The position numbers and the translations under genes were made by a program. A DNA stretch of 64,000 bases from Devosia nitrariae (GTDB taxonomy: Bacteria; Pseudomonadota; Alphaproteobacteria; Rhizobiales; Devosiaceae). Shown here one piece after another: positions 42,340 through 51,258 of this stretch. Each line of letters opens with the position of its first letter. Position 1 is the stretch's first letter. The stretch lies in the NCBI RefSeq assembly GCF_030160115.1, contig NZ_BSNS01000011.1, positions 372,001 to 436,000 of the forward strand, written 5' to 3'. The notes beneath the pieces are model-generated. The model saw only the letters and a program-made list of their open reading frames with translations. It did no database searches and was not told the origin of the DNA.

Positions 42340-43611
42340 GTGATCGTCGAGGATACCGACAGCGTCCGGCGGCGGGCCATCGACGTGCTGCGCGAGAACG
42401 ACCGCGGCAGCTATACCGTGCCGACCAAAGGCCTCTATCCCTTCCAGTGGAACTGGGATTCCTGCTTTACCGCCCTCGGCCAGTCCCACTACGACCTCGA
42501 CCGCGCCTGGACCGAGATCGAGACGCTCTTTGCCCACCAGTGGGACGACGGCATGGTGCCGCACATGGTGTTCCACGAAGCAGCGCCCGGTTATTTTCCG
42601 GGACCAGACGTCTGGGGCACAGAGCGGCCGACACCGACTTCCGGCATCACCCAGCTGCCGATCGCGGGTTTTGCCGTGAACCAGCTCCGACTACGCAGTG
42701 CCGGCAGCCATGAGAGCCGGGCCCGCGAACTGCTCGGCAAGGTGGATGCCTGGCACGACTGGTTCTACCGCACCCGCGATCCGCAAGGGGAGGGGCTGGT
42801 CGCCATCATCCATCCGTGGGAATCGCGCGATAACGCGATCGATTGGGACGAGGCGTTCGAGCGCGTGCCGACAGAAGGCGTAATGGCTTACGAGCGCAAC
42901 GACCTCAAGCATGCCGACCCAGCCACACGGCCGACCAAGGCGCAGTACGACCGTTACCTCTGGCTGGTTCAGCACTTCCGCGGCCTCGGCTGGGATTCCG
43001 TGCGGCTTCACGACGCATCGCCTTTCCAGATCATCGATCCGGGCTTCAATGCCATCCTCATTCGCTCCTGCCTCGAAGCGGCGGAGCTTGCCGAGGCGCT
43101 AGGCGAAAGCGAAACCGCCACGCGCAATCGCACGCGCGCTCAGCACGGTCTGGCGGCGCTCGAGCGCCTGTGGAGCGAGCGGCATGGGCAATATCTCTGC
43201 CTCGACCGCGTCGCCCGCACTCTTGTCGATAGCCCCTCGATCGGCGGCCTGATCCCGCTCTTTGCCCCCATCCCGGCGGAGCGGGTCGACGCGTTGGAAA
43301 AAACGCTCGAGGAGATGGGCGAAGACGTGCGCTACCTCGTTGCCAGCCACAGCCCGCGCGACCCCCGCTTCGATCTCAAGCGCTACTGGCGCGGCCCCGT
43401 CTGGCTCGTCTGCAACTATATGCTCGCCGACGGCTTGAAGCGGGCAGGCAGGGTGAATCTCTCTCAGAGCATCGTTGCCGACAGCCTTGAACTGATCCGG
43501 CAGAGCGGCTTTGCCGAATACTATGATCCGCGCGATGGCGCGCCGCTTGGCGGCGGACGGTTCAGCTGGACGGCGGCGATGGTGCTCGAATTCCTGGAGC
43601 CGGTGTCATGA
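42340..43611 (+). CDS. GH63-like (MGH1) glycoside hydrolase, first paralogue
   Basis: A 423-residue (alpha/alpha)6-barrel enzyme of the mannosylglycerate-hydrolase-like group: GLYPFQWNWDSCF (31-43), NAIDWDEAFERVP (165-177) with the probable acid, KRYWRGPVWLVCNYM (347-361) and FAEYYDPRDGAPLGG (391-405) with the probable base Glu393, then FSWTAAMVLEFL. GTG 42340 has GGAAGG 6 bases upstream and is chosen over GTG 42319. No signal peptide, so it acts on imported glycosides. Relatives hydrolyse mannosylglycerate or glucosylglycerate; the substrate here is unproven. A second copy lies at 45057. Confidence 0.87.
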   Translation: MIVEDTDSVRRRAIDVLRENDRGSYTVPTKGLYPFQWNWDSCFTALGQSHYDLDRAWTEIETLFAHQWDDGMVPHMVFHEAAPGYFPGPDVWGTERPTPTSGITQLPIAGFAVNQLRLRSAGSHESRARELLGKVDAWHDWFYRTRDPQGEGLVAIIHPWESRDNAIDWDEAFERVPTEGVMAYERNDLKHADPATRPTKAQYDRYLWLVQHFRGLGWDSVRLHDASPFQIIDPGFNAILIRSCLEAAELAEALGESETATRNRTRAQHGLAALERLWSERHGQYLCLDRVARTLVDSPSIGGLIPLFAPIPAERVDALEKTLEEMGEDVRYLVASHSPRDPRFDLKRYWRGPVWLVCNYMLADGLKRAGRVNLSQSIVADSLELIRQSGFAEYYDPRDGAPLGGGRFSWTAAMVLEFLEPVS

Positions 43612-44285
43612 CGGGTTTTGCGTCCTTCGCACGTTCGAGTGGCGCCCAGTCGCTGGCCACCTTCGGCGACAGCATCACCTTCGGCATGTCCGCGAGTACG
43701 CCCGAGCGCGCCTGGCCGAGCTTGCTGGCTGGTGAAATCGGCATCGCGCTGGTCAACAAGGGGATATCGGGCACGGTGCTGCAGAACTCCCCGGCGATCG
43801 GCGGAGAGCCGCGCCCCGACAATGGCTGGTCGCGTCACAAGGCGGACCTGCTGGGACCTGACCGCGCCGACTGCATCGCCATCCTCTACGGCTTCAACGA
43901 CGCCCGCTTTGTCGGCGCGCCCGAGACCTTCAATATCGAAGGCTTCATCCGCGACTATCGCGATGTCGTCGGCAATTTGGTGAACTCCGGCTACCGGCCC
44001 GAGGCGATCTGCCTCGGCAGCCCACCGCACATCCCCGACGACGGCTTTGCAGTGGGCTCGGAAGGTTTCACCGGCCAGACCCGCGAGGGGTTCCAGACGC
44101 ATGTCGAGGCGGTCAGGGAAATCGCCCGCCAGTACGGCACCTACTATGCGCCGGTCAACGAACGCATGGCCGCCGAGGGTGGGGATGAGCTTGTCAGTGA
44201 CGACAAGGTCCATCCCAACGATGCAGGTCACGCCAAGATCGCGCAGATCTTTGCCGAAGCGGAAAGGCTGGCCGATGAGTTCTGA
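43608..44285 (+). CDS. SGNH/GDSL-type hydrolase (esterase or deacylase)
   Basis: The 225-residue protein has the SGNH blocks: block I FGDSITFG (nucleophile Ser) near residues 19-26, block II NKGISGTV near 50 (Gly), block III YGFNDARF near 95 (Asn), block V VHPNDAGH near 207 with the Asp and His. It lacks a signal peptide. Its ATG overlaps the GH63-like stop and its end overlaps the SDR start, so it is part of the same pathway. A likely role is removal of acyl groups from the imported glycoside. Confidence 0.87.
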   Translation: MTGFASFARSSGAQSLATFGDSITFGMSASTPERAWPSLLAGEIGIALVNKGISGTVLQNSPAIGGEPRPDNGWSRHKADLLGPDRADCIAILYGFNDARFVGAPETFNIEGFIRDYRDVVGNLVNSGYRPEAICLGSPPHIPDDGFAVGSEGFTGQTREGFQTHVEAVREIARQYGTYYAPVNERMAAEGGDELVSDDKVHPNDAGHAKIAQIFAEAERLADEF

Positions 44286-45045
44286 GAGCGCCGCCGTCGT
44301 CATCACCGGTGCGGCCATGGGCATCGGCCGGGCCGTGGCCGAGGCGTATGCGGCGCAGGGCCGATCTATGGTGCTCTTCGACCGTGACGCCGAAATGCTG
44401 ACACAGGTGGCCGAGGCGCTTGGCCCCAGCGCTCATGCCGTTGCCGGTTCGGTGACCTCCCCAACCGACTGCGAGCATGCCGTGCTCGAGGCGATCACCC
44501 GCTTCGGCGGTGTCTCGGCAGTTTCGCATAATGCCGGAATCCAGCGCTACGGCGATGTGCTGACAACAAGCCGCGACCTCTGGGACGAGGTTATCGACGT
44601 CAACCTGACCGGCGGTTTCAATATCGCCAAGGCGGCAATGCCGGAACTGCGCCGGCATCACGGCGCCATCTGCTTTACCGCCTCGGTGCAGGGCATGGCG
44701 GCTCAGAAGGGGGCGCTCGCCTATGTGGTGGCCAAGCATGGGCTGGTCGGTCTGGTGACCGCCATGGCCATGGACGAGGCCGAACACGGCGTGCGTGTCC
44801 TTGGCGTCGCACCGGGATCGGTCGATACGCCCATGCTGCGCTGGGCGATCGAGCGCGACCCCGATCCGGCCGCGCTCTCGGCCGAGATCGACGCCATGCA
44901 TCCCATCGGCCGCCGCGCGAGACCCGACGAAGTCGCCACGGTGATCGCCTTCCTCCTTTCGGAGGTCAACAGTTTCATGACCGGGGAGACGGTGCGGGTC
45001 GATGGCGGCCTTTTAGCGCGTATTCCCGGCGCCCCAAAAAAGTAG
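44275..45045 (+). CDS. Short-chain dehydrogenase/reductase
   Basis: A 256-residue classical SDR: cofactor motif TGAAMGIGRA near residues 11-20, NAG in SHNAGIQRYG, catalytic Ser in CFTASVQG, and YVVAK with Tyr and Lys near 152-156, then APGSVDTPM. The C-terminus FMTGETVRVDGGLLARI is typical. Asp at the end of beta2 (LFDRD) suggests NAD(H) preference. It overlaps the GDSL gene by 11 bases. It probably oxidises a product of the adjacent hydrolases. Confidence 0.92.
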   Translation: MSSESAAVVITGAAMGIGRAVAEAYAAQGRSMVLFDRDAEMLTQVAEALGPSAHAVAGSVTSPTDCEHAVLEAITRFGGVSAVSHNAGIQRYGDVLTTSRDLWDEVIDVNLTGGFNIAKAAMPELRRHHGAICFTASVQGMAAQKGALAYVVAKHGLVGLVTAMAMDEAEHGVRVLGVAPGSVDTPMLRWAIERDPDPAALSAEIDAMHPIGRRARPDEVATVIAFLLSEVNSFMTGETVRVDGGLLARIPGAPKK

Positions 45046-45056
45046 AGTGCCTTGCA

Positions 45057-46334
45057 ATGACCACCCTCGATAAGTCCCGGACGTTCGATCTTGCCGTTGA
45101 CGTTCTCAAGGAAAACGATCGCGGCAGCTACACCGTGCCGACCAAGGGGCTCTATCCCTTCCAGTGGAACTGGGACTCGTGCTTTACCGCCCTCGGGCAG
45201 AACTACTATGACGAGGATCGGGCCTGGACCGAGATCGAGACTCTCTTCGATCACCAGTGGCCGGACGGCATGGTGCCGCATATCGTCTTCCACGTCCGCG
45301 ACGACGGCTATTTCCCCGGTCCCGACGTCTGGGCGACCGGGCGGCCGACGCCGACCTCCGGCATCACGCAGCCGCCGATCGCCGGGTTTGCCCTGCGCCA
45401 GATGTTTGAGCGTGCCGGGGACAAGGCGGCGGCCGAGCGGCGAGCCCGCGCGCTTCTCCCCAAGATCGACAAGTGGTTCGCTTGGTTCTACGCTAATCGC
45501 GATCCACACGGAGAAGGGCTGGTGGCGATCCTCCATCCCTGGGAGGCCGGGCGGGACAACTCTATCGATTGGGACGAGGCATTCGAGCGTGTGCCGACGC
45601 AAGGCATCACCCCTTATACCCGCCGCGATACCCAGCACGCCGATCCTTCGCACCGCCCGACCAAGGCGCAGTACGACCGCTATCTCTGGCTGGTCGAGCA
45701 TTTTCGCGGGCTCGGGTGGGACAACAGCAAGCTGCACGACGCCTCGCCGTTCCAGATCGTTGACCCGGGCTTCAATGCCATCCTCATCCGCGGTTGCGCG
45801 GATCTGGCGGCGGTCGCCGAAGCGCTGGGCGAGCCGGGGATCGCCGCGGCCAACCGCGCCCGTGCCGATAGGGGACTGGTCGCACTCGAGCGCCTGTGGA
45901 GCGAGTGGCATGGGCAATATCTCTGCCTCGACCGCACGACCGGCAGACTCGTCGACAGCGCCTCGATCGGTGGGCTGCTTCCGGTCTTTGCCGCCATCCC
46001 TGCCGAGCGGGCGCGAACCATCGCCCGAACCATTGAGACGATTGCGGGCCGGGCAAAGTACCTTGTGCCGAGCCATGATCCCGCGGACACCCGGTTCGAC
46101 GCCAAGCGCTATTGGCGTGGGCCGGTCTGGCTGGTGTGCAACTATCTCATCGTCGACGGCCTTTCGGCGGCCGGCGAAAAGCCCGTCGCCGACCGGATCA
46201 TCGCATCGAGCCTCGAGCTGATCGAAAAGAGCGGCTTTGCCGAATACTACGACCCGATGACCGGCGAGCCTCTCGGGGGTGGGCGCTTCACCTGGACCGC
46301 AGCGATGGTGCTTGAGTTCCTTGACTGGGCATAA
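45057..46334 (+). CDS. GH63-like (MGH1) glycoside hydrolase, second paralogue
   Basis: The 425-residue protein is closely similar to the gene at 42340 throughout: ENDRGSYTVPTKGLYPFQWN, NSIDWDEAFERVPTQG, RYWRGPVWLVCNY and GFAEYYDPMTGEPLGGG, with identical presumed catalytic residues. Differences cluster between about residues 110-140 and 245-330. It starts 11 bases after the SDR gene and ends the operon. The pair probably arose by duplication, with GDSL and SDR genes now between the copies. Different linkage or chain-length preference is likely but not readable. Confidence 0.87.
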   Translation: MTTLDKSRTFDLAVDVLKENDRGSYTVPTKGLYPFQWNWDSCFTALGQNYYDEDRAWTEIETLFDHQWPDGMVPHIVFHVRDDGYFPGPDVWATGRPTPTSGITQPPIAGFALRQMFERAGDKAAAERRARALLPKIDKWFAWFYANRDPHGEGLVAILHPWEAGRDNSIDWDEAFERVPTQGITPYTRRDTQHADPSHRPTKAQYDRYLWLVEHFRGLGWDNSKLHDASPFQIVDPGFNAILIRGCADLAAVAEALGEPGIAAANRARADRGLVALERLWSEWHGQYLCLDRTTGRLVDSASIGGLLPVFAAIPAERARTIARTIETIAGRAKYLVPSHDPADTRFDAKRYWRGPVWLVCNYLIVDGLSAAGEKPVADRIIASSLELIEKSGFAEYYDPMTGEPLGGGRFTWTAAMVLEFLDWA

Positions 46335-46420
46335 AAGCGATTCTATGGCAACGGGTTAGACCGGTGGACGGAATCTCTGGCTGAGGGTGAAGGACCTGAA
46401 TCAGTGTGTGAGGAAGGCCG

Positions 46421-47395
46421 CTAAAGCGATACCTCCCGCCCTTCCTCTGCCGATTGCCGCGCCGCGAGCACGATGCGCAGCGAATCTGCGCCGTCCGAGA
46501 GTGGCACCTTGGGTCTGCGTCCGTCCGTGATCGCGCCGATCACGTCGCCGAGCTGGGCGACGAACACGTCCTTGTCGCTCCGAACCGTCTCGCTTTTCAC
46601 CTCACCGGCAGTGGTGACGACTTGCCCGGTATTGAAATCGGAAAAGCTGCCGGTCGCCCGTTCGGCGATGATCTTCCAGCCCTTCTCCGACTTGCCCGGC
46701 GCCGCCGCGTTCGACGCATTGACGAGGCCGATGCGGCCGTCCTCATAGCCGAGGATCATGGCGCTGACATCCTCGGTGTCGTAGCGCTCCACGTTGCGAT
46801 GGAAGAGGTTGGCGGCCTTGGCATAGACGGTCCTGGGCATGCCGAGCGTATGGCGGGCAAGGTCGACGATGTGGATGAGCTGCTCGACCGTCTGCCCGCC
46901 CGAGAGCGCCCGCTCGCGCCACCACGGCGAGTGCAGCGAGTTGGTATGGTAGAAGCCGGTGAACATGCCTGGCCGTCCGACATCGGCCGCGTCCCAGCGT
47001 TCCACCGCCTCACCGAACCGGTACATGAAGCCGCACGCGGCAACGATTCCCGCCTCGTCCGCTGCCGCAACCATCGCGTTTGCCCGCTCCATGTCGAGGG
47101 CGATGGGCTTTTCGACGAGAAGGTGCACGCCCTTGGCGGCCGCAGCTTCGACCTGTCCGGTATGCGCGAAAGGCGGCAGGGCGACGATGAGAAGATCGAG
47201 CTTCTCGCGCTCGAGCATCGCTTCGAAGTCGGTATAGACTGCGCCGCCGTGCTCGGACGCGAAGGCTGCGGTCCGATCGGCGTCGCGCCCGCAGCAGGCG
47301 ACGAACTTGGCCTTGTCGGGCAGTTGCGCGAGCGCCTTGACATGGCGTGCACCGATGCCGCCTGGGCCGAGGAGGCCGACGCGAACGAGGCTCAT
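46421..47395 (-). CDS. Gfo/Idh/MocA family NAD(P)-dependent oxidoreductase
   Basis: A 324-residue protein with N-terminal Rossmann motif VGLLGPGGIGARHVKAL at residues 6-22, the family motif VEKPIALDMERANAMV near 93-108 with the catalytic Lys, and a C-terminal beta-sheet domain (GWKIIAERATGSFSDF). It oxidises sugars, inositols or related polyols. Its ATG overlaps the upstream MDR dehydrogenase stop (ATGA). It converges with the GH63 operon. Substrate unknown. Confidence 0.9.
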   Translation of the reverse strand: MSLVRVGLLGPGGIGARHVKALAQLPDKAKFVACCGRDADRTAAFASEHGGAVYTDFEAMLEREKLDLLIVALPPFAHTGQVEAAAAKGVHLLVEKPIALDMERANAMVAAADEAGIVAACGFMYRFGEAVERWDAADVGRPGMFTGFYHTNSLHSPWWRERALSGGQTVEQLIHIVDLARHTLGMPRTVYAKAANLFHRNVERYDTEDVSAMILGYEDGRIGLVNASNAAAPGKSEKGWKIIAERATGSFSDFNTGQVVTTAGEVKSETVRSDKDVFVAQLGDVIGAITDGRRPKVPLSDGADSLRIVLAARQSAEEGREVSL

Positions 47396-48441
47396 GAGAG
47401 ATCTCCAAATATCAGGACGGATTGCATGATCGCGGGGTCCCCGGCATCGAGCCGGGCAAAGAGGGCGGGCGCTTCTGAAAAGGGGACGGCATCGGTAATG
47501 AGCGGTAGCAGGTTCAGCCGCCCCTCATGCTGTAGCCGCACCGCCGTCTGCCAGAGCCGCAGCTTGCTCCAGCGGTGACTGGCGGCCGGCGCGACGCCGG
47601 AGATCTGGCTGGAAACGACTTCGATGCGGTTGTGGTGGAATTCCTCGCCCAGCATCAGCCCGCGCGCCTCGCCCTGAAAGAAGCCGAGCGCCACCACCCG
47701 CGACGCATAGGCGACGGTCCGCATGGCCTCGGCGAGGGCAGGAGCGGCACCCGAGACTTCGATGCAGACATCGGCTCCACGCCCGCCGGTTTCGGCCTTT
47801 ATGGTGTCGGAGACCGAGACCGCGCTCGGATCGAGCACTTTGTCGGCGCCGAGCGAGAGCGCGAGCTCCCGCCGCGAAGCCACGGGGTCGACGCCGACGA
47901 CGGTCGCGCCCGACGCACGCGCCGCCTGGGCGACGATCTGGCCGGGCACGCCGAGCCCGAAGACCACCACCAGATCGCCCATGCGGATCTGCGCGTCGTG
48001 CACGCCGTTGAGCGCTACCGCGCCGATATGGGAAAAAATGCCGATGCGCGCGTCGGCTCCGTCCGGCATCAGTCGGTCGAGCGCGTCTGCCTCACTCATC
48101 ATATGGCCGGTGCGGTGGCCCCAGGTGCCGAAGACGTGCTGCCCGACCCGGAGGCCGGTGACGGCGTTGCCGACAGCTATGATCTCACCGACCTCCTCGT
48201 AGCCGAGATTGCGCACCGGATAGGTCCAGCTCGGCCCGCCGTCGCGGAAGACACGGGCTGTCGCGTCCCACCGCTTGTGCATGTACGGGCTGGTGCCGCG
48301 ATATTGGGAAAGCTCGGTGCCGGCGCTGATACCGGAAAGAAGTGTGCGGATGCGGACGCCGTCGGGCGGCAGCTCGACAGGCGCGTATTCCTCGAAAGCG
48401 AGCTCGCGAGGTCCGGCCACAACCAGAACGTGTTCGGTCAA
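47392..48441 (-). CDS. Medium-chain dehydrogenase/reductase (zinc-type ADH superfamily, BchC-like)
   Basis: The 349-residue MDR protein begins with TTG at 48441, chosen because GGGAGG lies 6 bases upstream. It has a GroES-like N-domain with LLSGISAGTELSQYRG, where classical ADHs carry the catalytic zinc Cys, NLGYEEVGEIIAVG in place of GHE, and the Rossmann part VVVFGLGVPGQIVAQAARASGATVVGVDP near residue 150. Loss of the catalytic zinc ligands places it with SAGTE-type MDRs. It is translated with the Gfo/Idh enzyme, a frequent pairing in sugar catabolic loci. A palindrome CAAGCGCTTG lies just upstream. Confidence 0.85.
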   Translation of the reverse strand: MTEHVLVVAGPRELAFEEYAPVELPPDGVRIRTLLSGISAGTELSQYRGTSPYMHKRWDATARVFRDGGPSWTYPVRNLGYEEVGEIIAVGNAVTGLRVGQHVFGTWGHRTGHMMSEADALDRLMPDGADARIGIFSHIGAVALNGVHDAQIRMGDLVVVFGLGVPGQIVAQAARASGATVVGVDPVASRRELALSLGADKVLDPSAVSVSDTIKAETGGRGADVCIEVSGAAPALAEAMRTVAYASRVVALGFFQGEARGLMLGEEFHHNRIEVVSSQISGVAPAASHRWSKLRLWQTAVRLQHEGRLNLLPLITDAVPFSEAPALFARLDAGDPAIMQSVLIFGDLS

Positions 48442-48458
48442 TTGATCCTCCCTCGGCC

Positions 48459-48468
48459 CAAGCGCTTG
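48459..48468. promoter_or_regulatory. Palindrome upstream of the MDR dehydrogenase gene
   Basis: CAAGCGCTTG is a perfect 10-base palindrome 18 bases upstream of the TTG start, in the 172-base gap shared with the divergent lactonase gene. Its CG centre is like LacI-family operators. It differs from the GCAAACG half-sites near the lacI-type gene, so another regulator may be involved. Confidence 0.35.
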
Positions 48469-48613
48469 AAATCCTAACCGAATTTGATCGAGGGCCAAAC
48501 ACTTCGACGAACGATCTTCGGAATCCGGACGAGATATTTACAGAATCGGGGACTTGAACTGAAAACAGGAAAGGGCGAAGCCTTGCCGGCCTCTCACATA
48601 TCGGATTTCACCC

Positions 48614-49702
48614 ATGTCCTCCTCCCTCGTCCACGTCTTCGTCGGCCAAGTCAATCGCAAGGCAGATACCGTAGTGTCCGGCCAAGGGCTGACGGTGCTG
48701 ACGTTCGACGAGGACACCTTGGAGTTCTCCTCGGTTTGCATGGCCGACGATATCGACAATCCCACATTCCTTGATGTCGATGTTGCCAATTCAACGGTTT
48801 ATGCGGTGTCGGAAGTCGTCAGCTGGCTAGAGGGAACGGTCAGCGCCTATGCCTTCAACGAGCGCGCGGGAACGCTGACCTATCTCAACAAGCAGCCGAC
48901 GCTCGGGCGCACCACCTGCCACGTGACGGTGACGGGTGACGGACACCTGGCGGTCGCCAACTACAGCCAGGGGACGGGCGGGCCGGACCAGGCCGTGGCC
49001 ATCTATTCCATTGGTGCCGATGGCCATATCGGCGCGCCGCTGGCGAGCACTGCACATTTCAGCACCGTCGGTCCCCGCGCCGATCGGCAGGAGCGCAGCC
49101 ACGCCCACAGCGTGCAGCAGACGCCGGACGGACATTATTTCCTTGTCGCCGACCTCGGCACGGACGAGTTGGTCGCTTACCGGCTGCAGGACGGCGGGCT
49201 GATCCGCGCCTTCGCCTACGCCGCAACGCCAGGCGCCGGGCCTCGGCATTTCACCTTCCACCCCGACGGCAAGCTCGTTTACGTCGTCAATGAGATCGCG
49301 GCGACCGTCAGCGCGCTGTCCTATGCCGGGGAAAGCCTCTCTCTCATCGAGGAGCTCTCGATGCTGCCCGAGGGTGTTACCGAGCAGACCTGGGCGGCCG
49401 ACATCCACCTGTCGCCGGACGGGCGCTTCCTTTACGCCTCCAACCGGGTCTTCGACTCGATTGCGACGTTCGCCGTCGAGCCCGACGGGCGGTTGAGGTT
49501 CCTTGGAACGACGCCAAGCGAGGGGAGCTGGCCGCGCAGCTTTGCCATCACGCCGTCCGGGCGGCACCTGCTGGTCGCCAACCACAACTCAGACTCCATC
49601 GTTGTATTGGCGCGCGATGGCGAGAGCGGATCGTTGACGCAAACGGGCAAGGCGCTGTCGATCAACGCACCGTTCCGGGTGCAGGCCGTTGCTTTCACTT
49701 GA
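48614..49702 (+). CDS. Lactonase family beta-propeller protein (6-phosphogluconolactonase YbhE-like)
   Basis: A 362-residue protein with repeated beta-propeller blades ending in motifs such as GRTTCHVTVTGDGHLAVANYS, RSHAHSVQQTPDGHYFLVADLG, GPRHFTFHPDGKLVYVVNE and HLSPDGRFLYASNR. This is the seven-bladed lactonase family. The conserved His, Arg and Glu of the active site lie in the second to fifth blades. No signal peptide. It is divergent from the MDR/Gfo pair, so a lactone made by one of those dehydrogenases is a plausible substrate. Confidence 0.88.
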   Translation: MSSSLVHVFVGQVNRKADTVVSGQGLTVLTFDEDTLEFSSVCMADDIDNPTFLDVDVANSTVYAVSEVVSWLEGTVSAYAFNERAGTLTYLNKQPTLGRTTCHVTVTGDGHLAVANYSQGTGGPDQAVAIYSIGADGHIGAPLASTAHFSTVGPRADRQERSHAHSVQQTPDGHYFLVADLGTDELVAYRLQDGGLIRAFAYAATPGAGPRHFTFHPDGKLVYVVNEIAATVSALSYAGESLSLIEELSMLPEGVTEQTWAADIHLSPDGRFLYASNRVFDSIATFAVEPDGRLRFLGTTPSEGSWPRSFAITPSGRHLLVANHNSDSIVVLARDGESGSLTQTGKALSINAPFRVQAVAFT

Positions 49703-49726
49703 GCCGGCCCGAGGACTGCGCCGGCT
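49702..49726. terminator. Weak hairpin between converging lactonase and Lrp genes
   Basis: AGCCGGC (49702-49708) pairs with GCCGGCT (49720-49726) across an 11-base loop and overlaps the lactonase stop. There is no T tract on either side, so termination is only possible, not likely strong. Confidence 0.3.
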
Positions 49727-49766
49727 GACGCTCCAAAGATAGACCGCACACTCATCTGGTCGGCCG

Positions 49767-50201
49767 CTATGGCCGGCGGGCTGCGCGCTTGGTGGTCAGA
49801 TAAAGGTTGGTCTCGCTCGAGAGAACCCCGTCGATGAGCCGGATGCGCCGCAGCACGTCGTCGAGACCGGCGAGGGTCCCGGTGCCGAGCTCGACGATAA
49901 GGTCCCACGATCCATTGGTGGTGTGGATGGCCGAGACCTCCGGCATGCCGTTGAGCGTGCGGATGATCTTGTCGCTGCCGGTGCCGGCGATCTTGATGAG
50001 CATGATGCCGCGCACCGGCAGTGCATACTCGTCGTTGCGCAACACCACCGTATAGCCGAGGATTTCTCCGCTCGCCTCCAGCCGCTCCATGCGCGAGCGC
50101 ACGGTGGTGCGCGTGACGCCGAACCGGCTCGCCAGATCGGAGACCGAGGCCCGCCCGTCACGACGCAGTGCATCGATGATCTGCTGATCGAGATTGTCCA
50201 T
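49767..50201 (-). CDS. Lrp/AsnC family transcriptional regulator
   Basis: The 144-residue protein has an N-terminal HTH (LDQQIIDALRRDGRASVSDLASRFGVTRTTVRSRMERLEASGEI) and a C-terminal RAM/ligand domain (RGIMLIKIAGTGSDKIIRTL; SGSWDLIVELGT-like segment near residue 98). It is divergent from arginase with 106 bases between them. That gap has GATCAG (50217-50222) and CTGATC (50268-50273) as an inverted pair, possible Lrp contact points. It is probably the activator of the arginine-degradation genes, as in other alphaproteobacteria. Confidence 0.92.
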   Translation of the reverse strand: MDNLDQQIIDALRRDGRASVSDLASRFGVTRTTVRSRMERLEASGEILGYTVVLRNDEYALPVRGIMLIKIAGTGSDKIIRTLNGMPEVSAIHTTNGSWDLIVELGTGTLAGLDDVLRRIRLIDGVLSSETNLYLTTKRAARRP

Positions 50202-50307
50202 AACGGCACTATCTTAGATCAGAACGAGCAGCCCGCAACAAAAATCGATCACCATCGCCCGTTCCGGCTGATCAATTCTTCTGGCTAACTCTTCAAATGA
50301 GGCAAAT

Positions 50308-51243
50308 ATGAACGACGGCAAGCGCGTAGTCCTGATCGGCGTCCCAACCCAGGCCGGCACCCACCAGAAGGGTTGCCTGATGGGCCCCGATGCCCTGCGC
50401 ACCGCCGGGATCGCCGAGGCGATCCGGGAGCTCGGGCATTGTGTTGAGGACTGGGGAAACCTTGCCCCGGCCAGCCAAGGCGATCTGCAGCACGCCAACC
50501 GCGCCATCCACGACCTCGGGGAAACCGTCGGCTGGATCGAAGCGGCGGCCGAGGCGGGCACGAGGGCGGTCGGCGATGGGCTGTTCCCGGTGTTCCTCGG
50601 CGGCGACCATTCCATGTCGGCGGGAACCGTGGCCGGTGTTGCCCGCGCGGCCAAGGCGAGCGGGCGGCCGCAATTCGTCCTCTGGCTCGACGCCCATTCC
50701 GACTTCCACACTCCCGACACGACGACGAGCGGCAATTTGCACGGCACTCCGCTCGCCTATGTCACCGGCATGCCGGGTTTTGCCGGCGTCTTTCCCGATC
50801 TCGAGGCGAGGGTCGATCCGGCCAACGTCGCCATGATCGGCATCCGCTCGGTCGATCCGGCCGAGCGCGCCGCGCTCCGTCAGCACAGGGTCGAGGTGCA
50901 CGACATGCGCCGCGTCGATCAGCACGGCATGTCGAGTCTCCTGCTGGGCTTCATCGAGCGGGTAAAGGCGGCCAACGGCCTGCTGCATGTCAGCCTCGAT
51001 GTGGATTTTCTCGACCCCGTCGTCGCCCCGGCCGTCGGCACCACCGTGCCGGGCGGCGCCACCTTCCGCGAGGCGCACCTCGTCATGGAACTGATTAGTG
51101 ACAGCGGGCTGATGGCCTCACTCGATGTTGCCGAACTCAACCCCTTCCTTGACGAACGCGGCAAGACCGCGCGGCTGATGGTCGACCTCGTCGCCTCGCT
51201 CTTCGGCCGCAGCGTCATGGACAGGCCAACGATTTCCTACTGA
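50308..51243 (+). CDS. rocF: Arginase
   Basis: A 311-residue ureohydrolase with all manganese ligands: His101 in GGDHSMS, Asp128, His130 and Asp132 in LDAHSDF, Asp231 and Asp233 in SLDVDFLDP. HGTPLAYVTG and VGTTVPGGATFREAHLVME follow the arginase pattern. It splits arginine to ornithine and urea in the cytoplasm. The next gene, ornithine cyclodeaminase, begins 15 bases later. An Lrp regulator is divergent. Confidence 0.94.
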   Translation: MNDGKRVVLIGVPTQAGTHQKGCLMGPDALRTAGIAEAIRELGHCVEDWGNLAPASQGDLQHANRAIHDLGETVGWIEAAAEAGTRAVGDGLFPVFLGGDHSMSAGTVAGVARAAKASGRPQFVLWLDAHSDFHTPDTTTSGNLHGTPLAYVTGMPGFAGVFPDLEARVDPANVAMIGIRSVDPAERAALRQHRVEVHDMRRVDQHGMSSLLLGFIERVKAANGLLHVSLDVDFLDPVVAPAVGTTVPGGATFREAHLVMELISDSGLMASLDVAELNPFLDERGKTARLMVDLVASLFGRSVMDRPTISY

Positions 51244-51258
51244 AAGAGGAGCCTAAGG

